Positions 1 to 8,142 of a stretch of 64,000 nt of DNA are shown one piece after another; position 1 is the first letter of the stretch; every line of letters begins with the position of its first letter. Made by a program: the position numbers and the translations under genes. The stretch is taken from contig JBBDJH010000002.1 of assembly GCA_040879985.1 (NCBI GenBank), positions 1 to 64,000 on the forward strand, in the 5' to 3' direction. The notes beneath the pieces were generated by a model that saw only the letters and a list, made by a program, of their open reading frames with translations, was not told where the DNA came from and did not search any database. This DNA comes from VRUE01 sp040879985. GTDB lineage: Bacteria > Actinomycetota > Thermoleophilia > Solirubrobacterales > 70-9.

Positions 1-71
1 CGGAGGAGGGACTCGAACCCCCGACACGCGGATTATGATTCCGCTGCTCTAACCAGCTGAGCTACTCCGGC
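1..71 (-). tRNA. tRNA with CAT anticodon (elongator Met or Ile2), 3' end cut by window edge
   Basis: The reverse complement folds as a cloverleaf: acceptor GCCGGAG, D stem GCTC/GAGC, anticodon stem GCGGA/TCCGC with loop ATCATAA (anticodon CAT), and T loop TTCGAGT. The last two acceptor bases and the discriminator lie before position 1. The first acceptor base can pair, so this is not an initiator. Met and lysidine-modified Ile2 cannot be separated by eye. A TAGCAT box at 82-87 on the minus strand would serve as its -10 element. Confidence 0.93.
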
Positions 72-130
72 CGGGTCGGGGATGCTAGCGGGGCTTCCCG
101 CGGCGGTGAGCCGCGCGCCGGTGCGGCGGT

Positions 131-136
131 TAGCCT
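131..136 (+). promoter_or_regulatory. -10 box TAGCCT for leaderless start of the M29 gene
   Basis: TAGCCT ends 7 nt before the ATG at 144 and no Shine-Dalgarno sequence is present. The same TANNNT spacing recurs at many genes here, so transcription probably begins at the start codon. Confidence 0.5.
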
Positions 137-143
137 TGTCGCC

Positions 144-1100
144 ATGTTGGGGAGTCCTCTCGATAGGGCGGTGATGAAGCTGATCCGGGATTGCCTGGAG
201 TTGAACCCGTCGGAAGAGTTGCTGGTGATCTGCAACCCGATCACCGAAGAGCTCGGGGCGCTGCTGCGGATCAACGCCCAGGGCGAGGGCGCCGAGGCGA
301 CGCTGGCGGTGATCTCCGAGCGCGAATCGCACGCCGCCGAGCCGCCACGGGCGGTCGCCGCCGCGATGCTCGTCGCCGACGCCATCATCGCGCCGACGAT
401 CCAGTCGATCTCGCATACGCAGGCGCGGCGGGCGGCCAGCGAGAACGGCGCGCGGGTCGCCTCGATGCCGGGCGTGAACAGCGAGATGCTCGCCCGCATG
501 ATGGAAGCCGACCTGAGGCTGCTGCGCAAGCGCGGCGCCGCGATCGGCCGTGCGCTCGGGGCCGGCAGCGAGGCGCGGATCACCTGCCCGCGCGGCTCCG
601 ACCTGCGCCTGGGGCTGGAGGAGCGGACCGCGATCGTCGACGCCGGGGCGCTGAGCACGCGGGCCGCCTTCGGCAACATTCCCTGCGGCGAGGCCTTCAT
701 CGCGCCGGTCGAGGGGACGGGGGAGGGAACCCTGGTCGTCGACGGCTCGATCGCCACGATCGGCAAGCTCGCGGCGCCGGTCGAGCTCACCGTTCGCGAA
801 GGCCACCTGACCGAGGCGACCGGCCCCGACGGCGCGCGCCTGCTGGAGCTGCTCACCGAGCACGGCCCGGACGGCACCAACGTAGCCGAGCTCGGCATCG
901 GCACGAACGAATGCGCGCAACTCGGCGGCAACATCCTCGAGGACGAGAAGATCCTCGGATCCGCGCATGTCGCGTTCGGCGCCTCGGCTGCGATCGGCGG
1001 CACCGTGCAGGTGCCGGTCCACCTCGACTGCGTCGTGATCGAGCCGACCGTGGAGATCGACGGCGCGCCGATCGTGCGGACCGGCGACCTGGTCGACTGA
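144..1100 (+). CDS. M29-family aminopeptidase (AmpS/aminopeptidase T type)
   Basis: 318 aa. The C-terminal half carries the family pattern GIGTNECAQLGGNILEDEK, then GSAHVAFGAS and VHLDCVV. These supply the Glu, His and Asp ligands of the co-catalytic metal site of M29 exopeptidases. It should release N-terminal residues from peptides in the cytoplasm. It is shorter than typical M29 members (about 400 aa), mainly at the N-terminus, so a related metal-dependent hydrolase is possible. The ATG at 144 is preferred because of the TAGCCT box; an in-frame ATG at 174 is the alternative. The formimidoyltransferase follows after 3 nt, so both are probably co-transcribed. Confidence 0.8.
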   Translation: MLGSPLDRAVMKLIRDCLELNPSEELLVICNPITEELGALLRINAQGEGAEATLAVISERESHAAEPPRAVAAAMLVADAIIAPTIQSISHTQARRAASENGARVASMPGVNSEMLARMMEADLRLLRKRGAAIGRALGAGSEARITCPRGSDLRLGLEERTAIVDAGALSTRAAFGNIPCGEAFIAPVEGTGEGTLVVDGSIATIGKLAAPVELTVREGHLTEATGPDGARLLELLTEHGPDGTNVAELGIGTNECAQLGGNILEDEKILGSAHVAFGASAAIGGTVQVPVHLDCVVIEPTVEIDGAPIVRTGDLVD

Positions 1101-1103
1101 GCG

Positions 1104-1994
1104 GTGGCCGGCCCGCTGCTTGCCGTTCCCAACGTCTCGGAGGGCCGCGACACGGCCGCGATCGAGGCCCTGGCGGACGCCTTCTCCGGCGGCGTGCAGC
1201 TGCTCGACGTCCACAGCGACCGCGACCACAACAGGACCGTCTTCACCCTCGCCGGCGAGCCGCCGGCGCTGATCGCCGCCCTGGCCCGGGGCGCGGCGGA
1301 GGCGGTCCGGACGATCGACATGAGCGAGCACGAGGGCGTCCATCCGGCGATCGGGGCCCTCGACGTCTGTCCGATCGTCCGGACCCACACGGCGCAGCGC
1401 GACCTGGCGCGGCAGACGGCGGCCGAGGTCGCCGCCCGGATCGCCGACCTGGGCGTGCCGGTCTTCCTCTACGGCGAGTTGGCCGGCGAGCCCGATCGGG
1501 TCGAGCGCGCCTACTTCCGCAACGGCGGCCTGGCCGAGCTCTGGTTGCGGATGGAGAGCGGCGAGCTGCGCCCGGACAGCGGCCCGGACTCGCCGCACCG
1601 CAGCGCCGGCGCGACGCTGGTCACCGCGCGCCCGCCGCTCGGAGCCTTCAACGTCGAGCTCGACAGCGACGACCTCGACCTGGCCCGCTCCGTCGCCGCC
1701 GGCCTGCGCGAGTCCGGCGGCGGCCTGGCCGGCGTGCGCGCGGTCGGCCTGCCGCTGTCGAGCGGTCGCGTCCAGGTCTCGACCAACGTCCACGACCCGA
1801 TCGCGCTGCCGCTGGGTCGGGTCGTCGAGCGGGTCCGGGCGCTCGCCGCGACGCTCGGGTCCCAGCCGGTGGAGGCCGAGCTGGTCGGCCTGATCCCCGC
1901 CGCCGCGCTGGCCGGCTACCCGGAGGACGTGCCGATCCGCGGCTTCGACCCGGAGCGGCAGACGATCGAGCGGCGGCTGGCCGCCCTGTGCTGA
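1104..1994 (+). CDS. ftcD: glutamate formimidoyltransferase (FtcD N-terminal type)
   Basis: 296 aa from a GTG start. The N-terminus VPNVSEGR, then DHNRTVFTLAG and HEGVHPAIGALDVCPIV, are the hallmark motifs of formiminotransferases. These transfer the formimino group of N-formimino-glutamate to tetrahydrofolate in histidine degradation. Only the transferase domains are present; the cyclodeaminase part of the 540-residue animal FTCD is absent, as is usual in bacteria. No hut genes are adjacent. The stop codon is followed at once by a GGTCCATCCCGGTAG element (1995-2010) that resembles the repeats after aroE and dxs. Confidence 0.88.
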   Translation: MAGPLLAVPNVSEGRDTAAIEALADAFSGGVQLLDVHSDRDHNRTVFTLAGEPPALIAALARGAAEAVRTIDMSEHEGVHPAIGALDVCPIVRTHTAQRDLARQTAAEVAARIADLGVPVFLYGELAGEPDRVERAYFRNGGLAELWLRMESGELRPDSGPDSPHRSAGATLVTARPPLGAFNVELDSDDLDLARSVAAGLRESGGGLAGVRAVGLPLSSGRVQVSTNVHDPIALPLGRVVERVRALAATLGSQPVEAELVGLIPAAALAGYPEDVPIRGFDPERQTIERRLAALC

Positions 1995-2010
1995 GGGTCC
2001 ATCCCGGTAG
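1995..2010. repeat. single copy of the 'ATCCCGGTAG' gene-end repeat
   Basis: The sequence directly after the ftcD stop codon, GGGTCCATCCCGGTAG, matches the arms of the inverted repeats at 15038-15100 and 28825-28992. No inverted partner is visible nearby. Confidence 0.5.
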
Positions 2011-2045
2011 CTGATCGCGCGGCGCCGATCGTTTAGATTGCGCTG

Positions 2046-2414
2046 GTGGCCCAGGCCAAGAAAAAGCGCCGGCGCAAGCACCGGGGAACGCAGGGCGGGC
2101 GGGTCGACCCGGGCCGTCGCAGCGGCCGGCCCCGCAACCGCGACGAGGCCAAGGCGCGCGCCCGCGCCGGCCGCAAGAGCGGCCCGGCACGCGTCGACGC
2201 GCCGCCGACCTGGCGCAGCGCGATCACCCGCGGCGTCATCGCCGCCGCCATCTTCACGGTGCTGCTGATGCTGATCTTTCAGCGCTCGGTCGGCTCCTCG
2301 CTGGGCCTCGGCGCCTTCATGCTCGTCTTCTACATCCCCACCGGCTACTACATCGACACGATGATGTGGCGGCGCCGCGAGCGGGCCCGGATCCGCGAAC
2401 AGCAGCGGAAATGA
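2046..2414 (+). CDS. small basic membrane protein of unknown function
   Basis: 122 aa. Residues 1-55 are rich in Lys and Arg with many Gly (opening MAQAKKKRRRKHRG) and are probably disordered or nucleic-acid binding. Two hydrophobic segments follow (about 65-80 and 88-104), then a basic tail. This is the shape of a small inner-membrane protein with a long cytoplasmic basic arm. The GTG start lies 6 nt after a TAGATT box (2034-2039) and no ribosome-binding site is seen, which supports a leaderless start. The stop overlaps the ATG of the next gene (ATGA), so the two are translationally coupled. I recognise no family. Confidence 0.65.
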   Translation: MAQAKKKRRRKHRGTQGGRVDPGRRSGRPRNRDEAKARARAGRKSGPARVDAPPTWRSAITRGVIAAAIFTVLLMLIFQRSVGSSLGLGAFMLVFYIPTGYYIDTMMWRRRERARIREQQRK

Positions 2415-3055
2415 GCCTCGACGTCCAGATGCTCACCGTCGGGCCGATCGCGGAGAACTGCTTCATCTTCAGGCGCGAGGGCTCGGGGAGCGGCCTGCTC
2501 GTCGACCCGGGCGAGGAGCCCGATCGCATCCTCGCCGCGATCGACGGGGCCGGGGCAAAGATCGAGGCGATCCTGATCACCCACTGCCACTTCGACCACA
2601 TCGGCGCCGTCGCACCCGTAGCGACCGTCACCGGCGCGCCCGTCTACTGCCCGGAGATCGAGCGCCCCGTGCTCGCCGACATCATGGCCTACGTACCGGT
2701 TCCCGGGATCGGCCCGTACGACAGCTACGAGGCCGATGAGACCGTCAGCGGCGGCGAGACCCTGGAGCTGGCCGGGATGACGATCGATGTGATCTTCACG
2801 CCGGGCCACAGTCCCGGCCACGTCACCTACTCGGTCCGCGACGAGGCGGCGATGTTCTCGGGCGACGTGCTCTTCAAGGGGTCGGTCGGCCGGGTCGACC
2901 TGCCGGGCGGCGACGGGCCGACCCTGATGCGCTCGATCCGCGAGCTGGTCGAGTCGCACCCGGCGGAGACCGGTGTCTACCCCGGCCACATGGACGTGAC
3001 CACACTCGGCGCCGAGCGCGCCACCAATCCCTTCCTCGCCGAGCTGGCGCGCTGA
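2411..3055 (+). CDS. metallo-beta-lactamase-fold hydrolase (glyoxalase II-like)
   Basis: 214 aa. The zinc-binding signature THCHFDH is at residues 57-63, with further ligands in FTPGHSPGH, FSGDVLFKGSVG and the final YPGHMD. The order and the FSGD-LF-GS-GR motif match the YcbL/glyoxalase-II-like subfamily, which hydrolyses thioesters such as S-lactoylglutathione. The natural substrate in an actinobacterium, which uses mycothiol, is unknown. Family length is normal. The start ATG overlaps the stop of the preceding membrane protein; hisS follows 32 nt later. Confidence 0.85.
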   Translation: MSLDVQMLTVGPIAENCFIFRREGSGSGLLVDPGEEPDRILAAIDGAGAKIEAILITHCHFDHIGAVAPVATVTGAPVYCPEIERPVLADIMAYVPVPGIGPYDSYEADETVSGGETLELAGMTIDVIFTPGHSPGHVTYSVRDEAAMFSGDVLFKGSVGRVDLPGGDGPTLMRSIRELVESHPAETGVYPGHMDVTTLGAERATNPFLAELAR

Positions 3056-3087
3056 GCGCGGCCCGCCGCCGGTAAGGTCGCGCCACG

Positions 3088-4332
3088 ATGGCGAGCAATT
3101 ACCAGGCCCCGCGCGGGACCTTCGACATCCTGCCGGCCGACGGCCGCGTCCGCGGGCGGATCGAGGCCACGGCGGCGGCGATCTTCGCCCGCGCCGGATA
3201 CGAGCCGATCGCGACGCCGGCCTTCGAGGACACCGAGCTCTTCGAGCGCGGCGTCGGCCGCTCGACCGACATCGTGCGCAAGGAGATGTTCAGCTTCGAG
3301 GACAAGGGCGGGCGCAGCATCACCCTGCGCCCGGAGGGCACGGCGCCTATCTGCCGCGCCTACCTCGAGCACGGGATGCACAAGCTCGCGCAGCCGGTCA
3401 AGCTCTCCTACAGCGGGCCGTTCTTCCGCCACGAGCGGCCGCAGGCCGGTCGCTTCCGCCAGTTCCACCAGCTCGGCGTCGAGGCGATCGGGTCCGACTC
3501 GCCGCTGGCCGACGCCGAGGCGATCATGCTGCTCGCCGACCTGCTCGCCGAGCTCGGCGTGCCCGGGGTCGAGCTGCGCCTCGGCAGCCTCGGCTCGCCG
3601 GCGGCGCGCAGCGCCTACCTGGAGGAGTTGAAGGCGTACCTGCGCGCCCACGAGGCGGAGCTCTCGAAGGACGTGCGCGAGCGGATCGAGATCAACCCGC
3701 TGCGCGCCTTCGACGCCGACGACGAAGCGACGCGCACCGCGATGGCCGGCGCGCCGACGCTGCTCGAGCACCTCGACGGGGAGGACGCCGAGCATTTCGC
3801 CGAGGTCCGCGCCCTGCTTGAGGCCGCCGGGATCGCCTACGAGATCGACCCGACCCTGGTCCGCGGGCTCGACTACTACACGCGGACGATCTTCTCCTTC
3901 GTCTGCGCCGAGCTCGGCGCCCAGTCGGAGATCGGCGGCGGCGGCCGCTATGACGGTTTGATCGAGCAGCTGGGCGGGCCGGCGACGCCGGCGGTGGGCT
4001 GGGCGGCGGGAATCGAGCGGATCATGCTCGCGCTCGGCGAGGCCGTGGAGGCGGAGCCGCGCGACGCCTTCCTCGCCGTCGCCGACCCGGGCCAGCGACG
4101 CCGGGCGCTGGCCCTGGCCGGCGAGCTGCGCCACGCCGGCCTCAGCGCTGAGGTCGACCTCGCCGGGCGCAGCCTCAAGGGCCAGCTCAAGCACGCCGAC
4201 CGGATCGGCGCCGCCCGCGTGCTGATCCTCGAAGCCGACGGCTCGGCGCAGCTGCGCGACATGGGCAGCGGCGAGCAGCGCCCGATCGAGCCGGGAGACC
4301 TGATCGAGGCGATCGGCGGCGAGCCGCGATGA
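3088..4332 (+). CDS. hisS: histidine-tRNA ligase
   Basis: 414 aa, full family length. The N-terminus YQAPRGTFDILP is typical of HisRS. Class II motif 2 is GPFFRHERPQAGRFRQFHQ, and the two histidine-specific motifs are LVRGLDYYTRTIFSF and GGGGRYDGLIEQLGG. The C-terminal 90 residues form the HGTP anticodon-binding domain. It charges tRNA-His in the cytoplasm. A TAAGGT box (3073-3078) lies 9 nt before the ATG. Its stop overlaps the aspS start (ATGA), the widespread hisS-aspS operon. Confidence 0.97.
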   Translation: MASNYQAPRGTFDILPADGRVRGRIEATAAAIFARAGYEPIATPAFEDTELFERGVGRSTDIVRKEMFSFEDKGGRSITLRPEGTAPICRAYLEHGMHKLAQPVKLSYSGPFFRHERPQAGRFRQFHQLGVEAIGSDSPLADAEAIMLLADLLAELGVPGVELRLGSLGSPAARSAYLEELKAYLRAHEAELSKDVRERIEINPLRAFDADDEATRTAMAGAPTLLEHLDGEDAEHFAEVRALLEAAGIAYEIDPTLVRGLDYYTRTIFSFVCAELGAQSEIGGGGRYDGLIEQLGGPATPAVGWAAGIERIMLALGEAVEAEPRDAFLAVADPGQRRRALALAGELRHAGLSAEVDLAGRSLKGQLKHADRIGAARVLILEADGSAQLRDMGSGEQRPIEPGDLIEAIGGEPR

Positions 4333-6125
4333 GCGAGGCGCCGGCGCTGCGCGCCAACGAGTTCCGCGACACCTGGTGCGGGCAGGTGCTCGGCGAGCGG
4401 GTCGACTCGACCGCCCGTGTCGCCGGCTGGGTGCACCGCCGCCGCGACCACGGCGGGCTGATCTTCATCGACCTGCGCGACCGCACCGGGATCGTCCAGC
4501 TCGTCTTCCACCCGGACTCCTCCGGCGCGGCCTTCGAGCTGGCCCACAGGTTGCGCGCCGAGGACGTGCTCAGCGCCTCCGGCACGGTCGTCAAGCGCTC
4601 GGCCGAGACGGTCAACCCGGAGCTGCCGACGGGCGAGTTCGAGCTGGCCGTCGGCGAGGCCGATCTGCTCGCCGACGCCGAGACGCCCCCCTTCCAGATC
4701 GAGGGCTTCTCCGGCGAGGTCGGCGAGGACGCCCGCCTGCGCCACCGCTACCTCGACCTGCGCCGCGAGCCGATGCGCGAGGCGCTGGTCCTGCGCCACC
4801 GGGTGACCGCGGCGATGCGCGAGTTCCTCGACCGCGAGGGCTTCCTCGACGTCGAGACGCCGGTGCTGACCCGCTCCACGCCCGAGGGCGCCCGTGACTT
4901 CCTCGTCCCCAGCCGCCTCCAGCGGGGCTCCTTCTACGCCCTGCCGCAGTCCCCGCAGCTGTTCAAGCAGCTGTTGATGGTCGCCGGCTTCGAGCGCTAC
5001 TACCAGATCGCCCGCTGCTTCCGCGACGAGGATCTGCGCGCGGACCGCCAGCCGGACTTCACCCAGCTCGACATCGAGATGTCCTTCGTCGGCGTCGACG
5101 ACGTGATCGAGCTCAACGAGCGGCTGCTGGCCCACGTCTTCGAGCGGGTCGGCGGTCCGCGGGTCGAGCTGCCGATCGAGCGGCTGCCCTACGACGAGGC
5201 GATCGACCGCTTCGGCACCGACCGCCCGGACATGCGCTTCGGGCTCGAGCTGATCGACCTGTCGGCGGCGCTTGCGGAGACCGAGTTCAAGGTCTTCCGC
5301 GGGGCGATCGAGTCCGGCGGCGCCGTGCGCGGGATCAACGCCGGCGCTCGCGAGCTGCCGCGCTCGGAGCTCGACGGCCTGATCTCGCGCGCCCAGGAGC
5401 TCGGCGCCAAGGGGTTGGTCTGGGCCTTCCGCGAGGGCGACGGCTGGCGTTCGCCGACCGCCAAGTTCCTCTCCGAGGGCGAGCTGGCGGAGCTCAACCG
5501 CCGCCTCGACGCCGAGCCGGGCGACCTGCTGCTGCTGGTCGCCGACCAGCGCCGCGTCGCCGATGCGGTGCTGGGGCAGCTGCGGGTCGATCTGGCCGAG
5601 CGCTTCGGGCTGATCGCGCCCGACGAGCACCGCCTCGTTTGGGTCGTCGATTGGCCGCTGCTCGAGCGCAGCCCGGGCGGGGAACGCTGGGACCCGCTGC
5701 ACCATCCCTTCACGGCCCCGGCCGGCGAGTTCGACCCGGAGGACCCCGGCGGCGCCAGGGCGCTCGCCTACGACCTCGTCTGGAACGGGCAGGAGATCGG
5801 CGGCGGCTCGATCCGCATCCACGACGCCGCGGTGCAGGAGAAGCTCTTCGCCGCGCTCGGGATCGACGCCGGGGAAGCCGAGGCCCGCTTCGGCTTCCTG
5901 CTCGAGGCGCTGCGCTACGGGGCCCCGCCGCACGGCGGCATCGCCTACGGGCTCGACCGGATCGTGCAGCGGCTCGCCGGCGCCGACTCGATCCGCGACG
6001 TGATCGCCTTCCCGAAGACGGCCTCCGGCGCCGATGCGCTGACCGGCGCCCCGGCCCCGGTCGGTGAGATGCAGCTGAAGGAGCTGGGGATCGGGCTGCA
6101 CCGCCCCGGCCTCGCCGGGCACTGA
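4329..6125 (+). CDS. aspS: aspartate-tRNA ligase (bacterial type with GAD insertion)
   Basis: 598 aa. It has an N-terminal OB-fold anticodon domain (VAGWVHRRRDHGGLIFIDLR), class II motif 2 (FRDEDLRADRQPDFTQLDIE), a bacterial GAD insertion around residues 290-410 and C-terminal motif 3 (GIAYGLDRIVQRLAG). It aminoacylates tRNA-Asp. It cannot be decided by eye whether it is discriminating or also charges tRNA-Asn. It is translationally coupled to hisS. Confidence 0.97.
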   Translation: MSEAPALRANEFRDTWCGQVLGERVDSTARVAGWVHRRRDHGGLIFIDLRDRTGIVQLVFHPDSSGAAFELAHRLRAEDVLSASGTVVKRSAETVNPELPTGEFELAVGEADLLADAETPPFQIEGFSGEVGEDARLRHRYLDLRREPMREALVLRHRVTAAMREFLDREGFLDVETPVLTRSTPEGARDFLVPSRLQRGSFYALPQSPQLFKQLLMVAGFERYYQIARCFRDEDLRADRQPDFTQLDIEMSFVGVDDVIELNERLLAHVFERVGGPRVELPIERLPYDEAIDRFGTDRPDMRFGLELIDLSAALAETEFKVFRGAIESGGAVRGINAGARELPRSELDGLISRAQELGAKGLVWAFREGDGWRSPTAKFLSEGELAELNRRLDAEPGDLLLLVADQRRVADAVLGQLRVDLAERFGLIAPDEHRLVWVVDWPLLERSPGGERWDPLHHPFTAPAGEFDPEDPGGARALAYDLVWNGQEIGGGSIRIHDAAVQEKLFAALGIDAGEAEARFGFLLEALRYGAPPHGGIAYGLDRIVQRLAGADSIRDVIAFPKTASGADALTGAPAPVGEMQLKELGIGLHRPGLAGH

Positions 6126-6141
6126 GCCCTACGATTTCGGC

Positions 6142-6435
6142 ATGAGCCTCTTCGAACGGGTGAGATCCGCCTTTCGGGGCCGGGGCCGACAGCCCGGCCC
6201 CGGCAAGACGCCCGTTCATCTCGCCGACCCGCAGTTCGACAGCTGGGAGGTGGTGCGCGACTTCGCCGACGTGCGCACCGCGCGGGCCTGGCGCCAGGCC
6301 CTCGAGGAGGCGGGGATCGAGGCAGTCCTCACCGCCGACTGGCCGATCGACCGCTTCGGCCGCGGCGACATCGCCCTGCGGGTCAGGGGCGACGATTGGA
6401 GCGAGGCCGAGCTGCTGCTCTCCAACCTCGACTGA
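6142..6435 (+). CDS. DUF2007-like small protein
   Basis: 97 aa. The first 25 residues are basic. The rest (ARAWRQALEEAGIEAVLT, then DIALRVRGDDWSEAELLL) has the compact alpha-beta pattern of DUF2007, a putative signal-transducing or regulatory domain with no known reaction. A TACGAT box (6130-6135) lies 6 nt before the ATG. It stands 17 nt after aspS and may have its own promoter. The assignment to DUF2007 rests on pattern only. Confidence 0.6.
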   Translation: MSLFERVRSAFRGRGRQPGPGKTPVHLADPQFDSWEVVRDFADVRTARAWRQALEEAGIEAVLTADWPIDRFGRGDIALRVRGDDWSEAELLLSNLD

Positions 6436-6645
6436 GGTCGCCAGGAGGCGCTCGCGGTGGTACGGTGGGGCCGAGGCTCGAGCCCGTGCGAGAGCCGTCC
6501 CACCGTTTGACCCAACACAAACGGCGCGGGGGCCGATCTCTCTTGGTCCTGCGGGATCCGGAGGAGGCGCCCACCCTTTACTTCAAGGGATCAAAGCCAG
6601 GGGCGGCAACGGCGGCGCTGGAGCCTCATTTCATTGAGGCCCATA
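6436..6645 (+). other. 210-nt leader region before mnmA, possibly structured
   Basis: No credible gene is present. The stretch holds complementary blocks around 6463-6503 (GGTGGGGC against GTCCCACC). A short hairpin, CCTCA with TGAGG and a 6-nt loop, lies at about 6623-6638, only a few bases before the mnmA start. It may be a structured 5' leader; I recognise no RNA family (no SRP, tmRNA or T-box signature). Confidence 0.35.
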
Positions 6646-8118
6646 ATGAGTCGCATGAGCCGGGAGCTTTTCGAGCACTACCTGCGTGACGAGGCGCGGC
6701 TTGGGCCTGTGCCGGACGGCGCCTTCACCGGCGCGGCCGGGGGAGCCGCCTGCGGGGACCTGTCGCGGATCTCGCTGCTGCTCGAGCGGGGCCGCGTCGC
6801 AGCCGTGAGCTTCGATGCCGAGGGGTGCGGGGCGACGCGGGCGGCCACCGCCGCCGTTGCCGAGATGGTCGACGGGGAGTCGGTCATCGACGCAGCCCGG
6901 ACCGGGATCGAGGATGTCGATGAGGCCGTTGGCGGGCTGACGCCCGCCAAGCGACACGCCGCGCAGCTCGCCGCCGACGCGCTGCACCGGGCGCTGGCCG
7001 GCGCGGCGGCGTCCTCGGAAACCCTCGCCAAGCCGCGCCCGGGCCGCGTCCTGGTCGCGATGTCGGGCGGGGTCGACAGCGCCGTCGCCGCCCTGCTCGA
7101 ACGCGAGCGCGGGGCCGACGTGCTCGCCGTCACCCTGAAGCTCTGGGCCGACCCGGAGACCGACGGCGCCAAGGCCTGCTGCTCGCCGGAGGCGGTGCTC
7201 GGCGCCAGGGCGGTCGCCCACTCGCTCGGCATCCCGCACCTGACGCTCGACCTCGAGCAGGAGTTCCGCCGCCGCGTCGTCGCCGCCTTCCTCGACGGGT
7301 ACGGGGCGGGGGCCACGCCCAACCCCTGCATCGTCTGCAACGGCGAGGTGCGGATCGCCGCGATGGTCGACCTCGCCGAGCGGCTCGGCGCCGAGCGCCT
7401 CGTCACCGGCCACTACGCGCGGATCGTCGCCGACGGGGCCGGCTCGCTGCTCGCCGCCGCCGCGGACGCCAACAAGGACCAGAGCTACATGCTCGCCGCC
7501 CTGCCGCCGGCGATGCTGGACAGGCTGGGCTTCCCGCTCACCGAGCTGAGCAAGCCCGAGGTGCGCGAGATCGCCGCCCGCCACGACCTCGTCGTCGCCA
7601 AGAAGCCCGAGAGCCAGGACCTCTGCTTCCTCGCGGGCCAGGGCAAGGCGCGCTTCCTGCGCCGCCACGGCGGCCTCGGCGAGCGCGAGGGCGCGCTGCT
7701 CGATCGCGCCGGCAGGACCGTCGGCCGTCACCGCGGCCACCACAACTACACCGTCGGACAGCGGCGCGGGATCGGCGTCTCGGCGCCGGAGCCGCTCTAC
7801 GTCGTCGCCACCGACGCGGCCGCGAACACGGTCACGGTCGGCACCCGCGCCGATCTGGAGACCCGCCAGGTGAGGATCCGCGACGCGGTCCTGCACCGCG
7901 ACGGGGCGAGCGTCGACGCGGTCAAACTGCGCTACCGGGCGAGCTCGATCCCCGCCACGCTCTCAGGCGCGGAGCCGGGACGACACGCCTCGCTCGAGGT
8001 CGAGCTGGGCGAGTCCTTCGACGCCGCCGCTCCGGGCCAGGCCGCGGTGCTGCTCAGCGGCGAGGCGATCGTCGGCCACGGCACCATCGCCTCGGGCGAT
8101 GGGCCGCGACCGAAGTAG
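6646..8118 (+). CDS. mnmA: IscU/NifU-like domain fused to tRNA 2-thiouridylase MnmA
   Basis: 490 aa, against about 360 for ordinary MnmA. Residues 5-120 match the IscU scaffold (HYLRDEARLG, GGAACGD with Cys36, EGCGAT with Cys61). The third scaffold cysteine, normally in KIHCS, is replaced (AKRHAAQ, Ala105). Residues 133-490 are MnmA: PP-loop SGGVDSA at 140-146, the catalytic pair in NPCIVCNGEV and SQDLCFL, and YTVGQRRGIG. MnmA installs 2-thiouridine at U34 of the Lys, Glu and Gln tRNAs using persulfide sulfur. The fusion suggests that sulfur or Fe-S delivery is built in. ATG 6655 is an alternative start. No iscS is nearby. Confidence 0.9.
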   Translation: MSRMSRELFEHYLRDEARLGPVPDGAFTGAAGGAACGDLSRISLLLERGRVAAVSFDAEGCGATRAATAAVAEMVDGESVIDAARTGIEDVDEAVGGLTPAKRHAAQLAADALHRALAGAAASSETLAKPRPGRVLVAMSGGVDSAVAALLERERGADVLAVTLKLWADPETDGAKACCSPEAVLGARAVAHSLGIPHLTLDLEQEFRRRVVAAFLDGYGAGATPNPCIVCNGEVRIAAMVDLAERLGAERLVTGHYARIVADGAGSLLAAAADANKDQSYMLAALPPAMLDRLGFPLTELSKPEVREIAARHDLVVAKKPESQDLCFLAGQGKARFLRRHGGLGEREGALLDRAGRTVGRHRGHHNYTVGQRRGIGVSAPEPLYVVATDAAANTVTVGTRADLETRQVRIRDAVLHRDGASVDAVKLRYRASSIPATLSGAEPGRHASLEVELGESFDAAAPGQAAVLLSGEAIVGHGTIASGDGPRPK

Positions 8119-8142
8119 GTCAGCACGCAGGCCAGAACCCTG

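Noticed and set aside
33..2081. Very long open frame antisense to the M29 and formimidoyltransferase genes
   Set aside because: High G+C leaves antisense frames open. The product is an Arg/Gln/Asp-rich repeat-like string without any domain, while the opposite strand has clear enzymes. The same applies to other long antisense frames, for example at 3948-6122 and 42781-44571.
6436..6645. Known structured RNA before mnmA
   Set aside because: I looked for SRP, tmRNA, T-box and riboswitch consensus and saw none; only generic hairpins remain.
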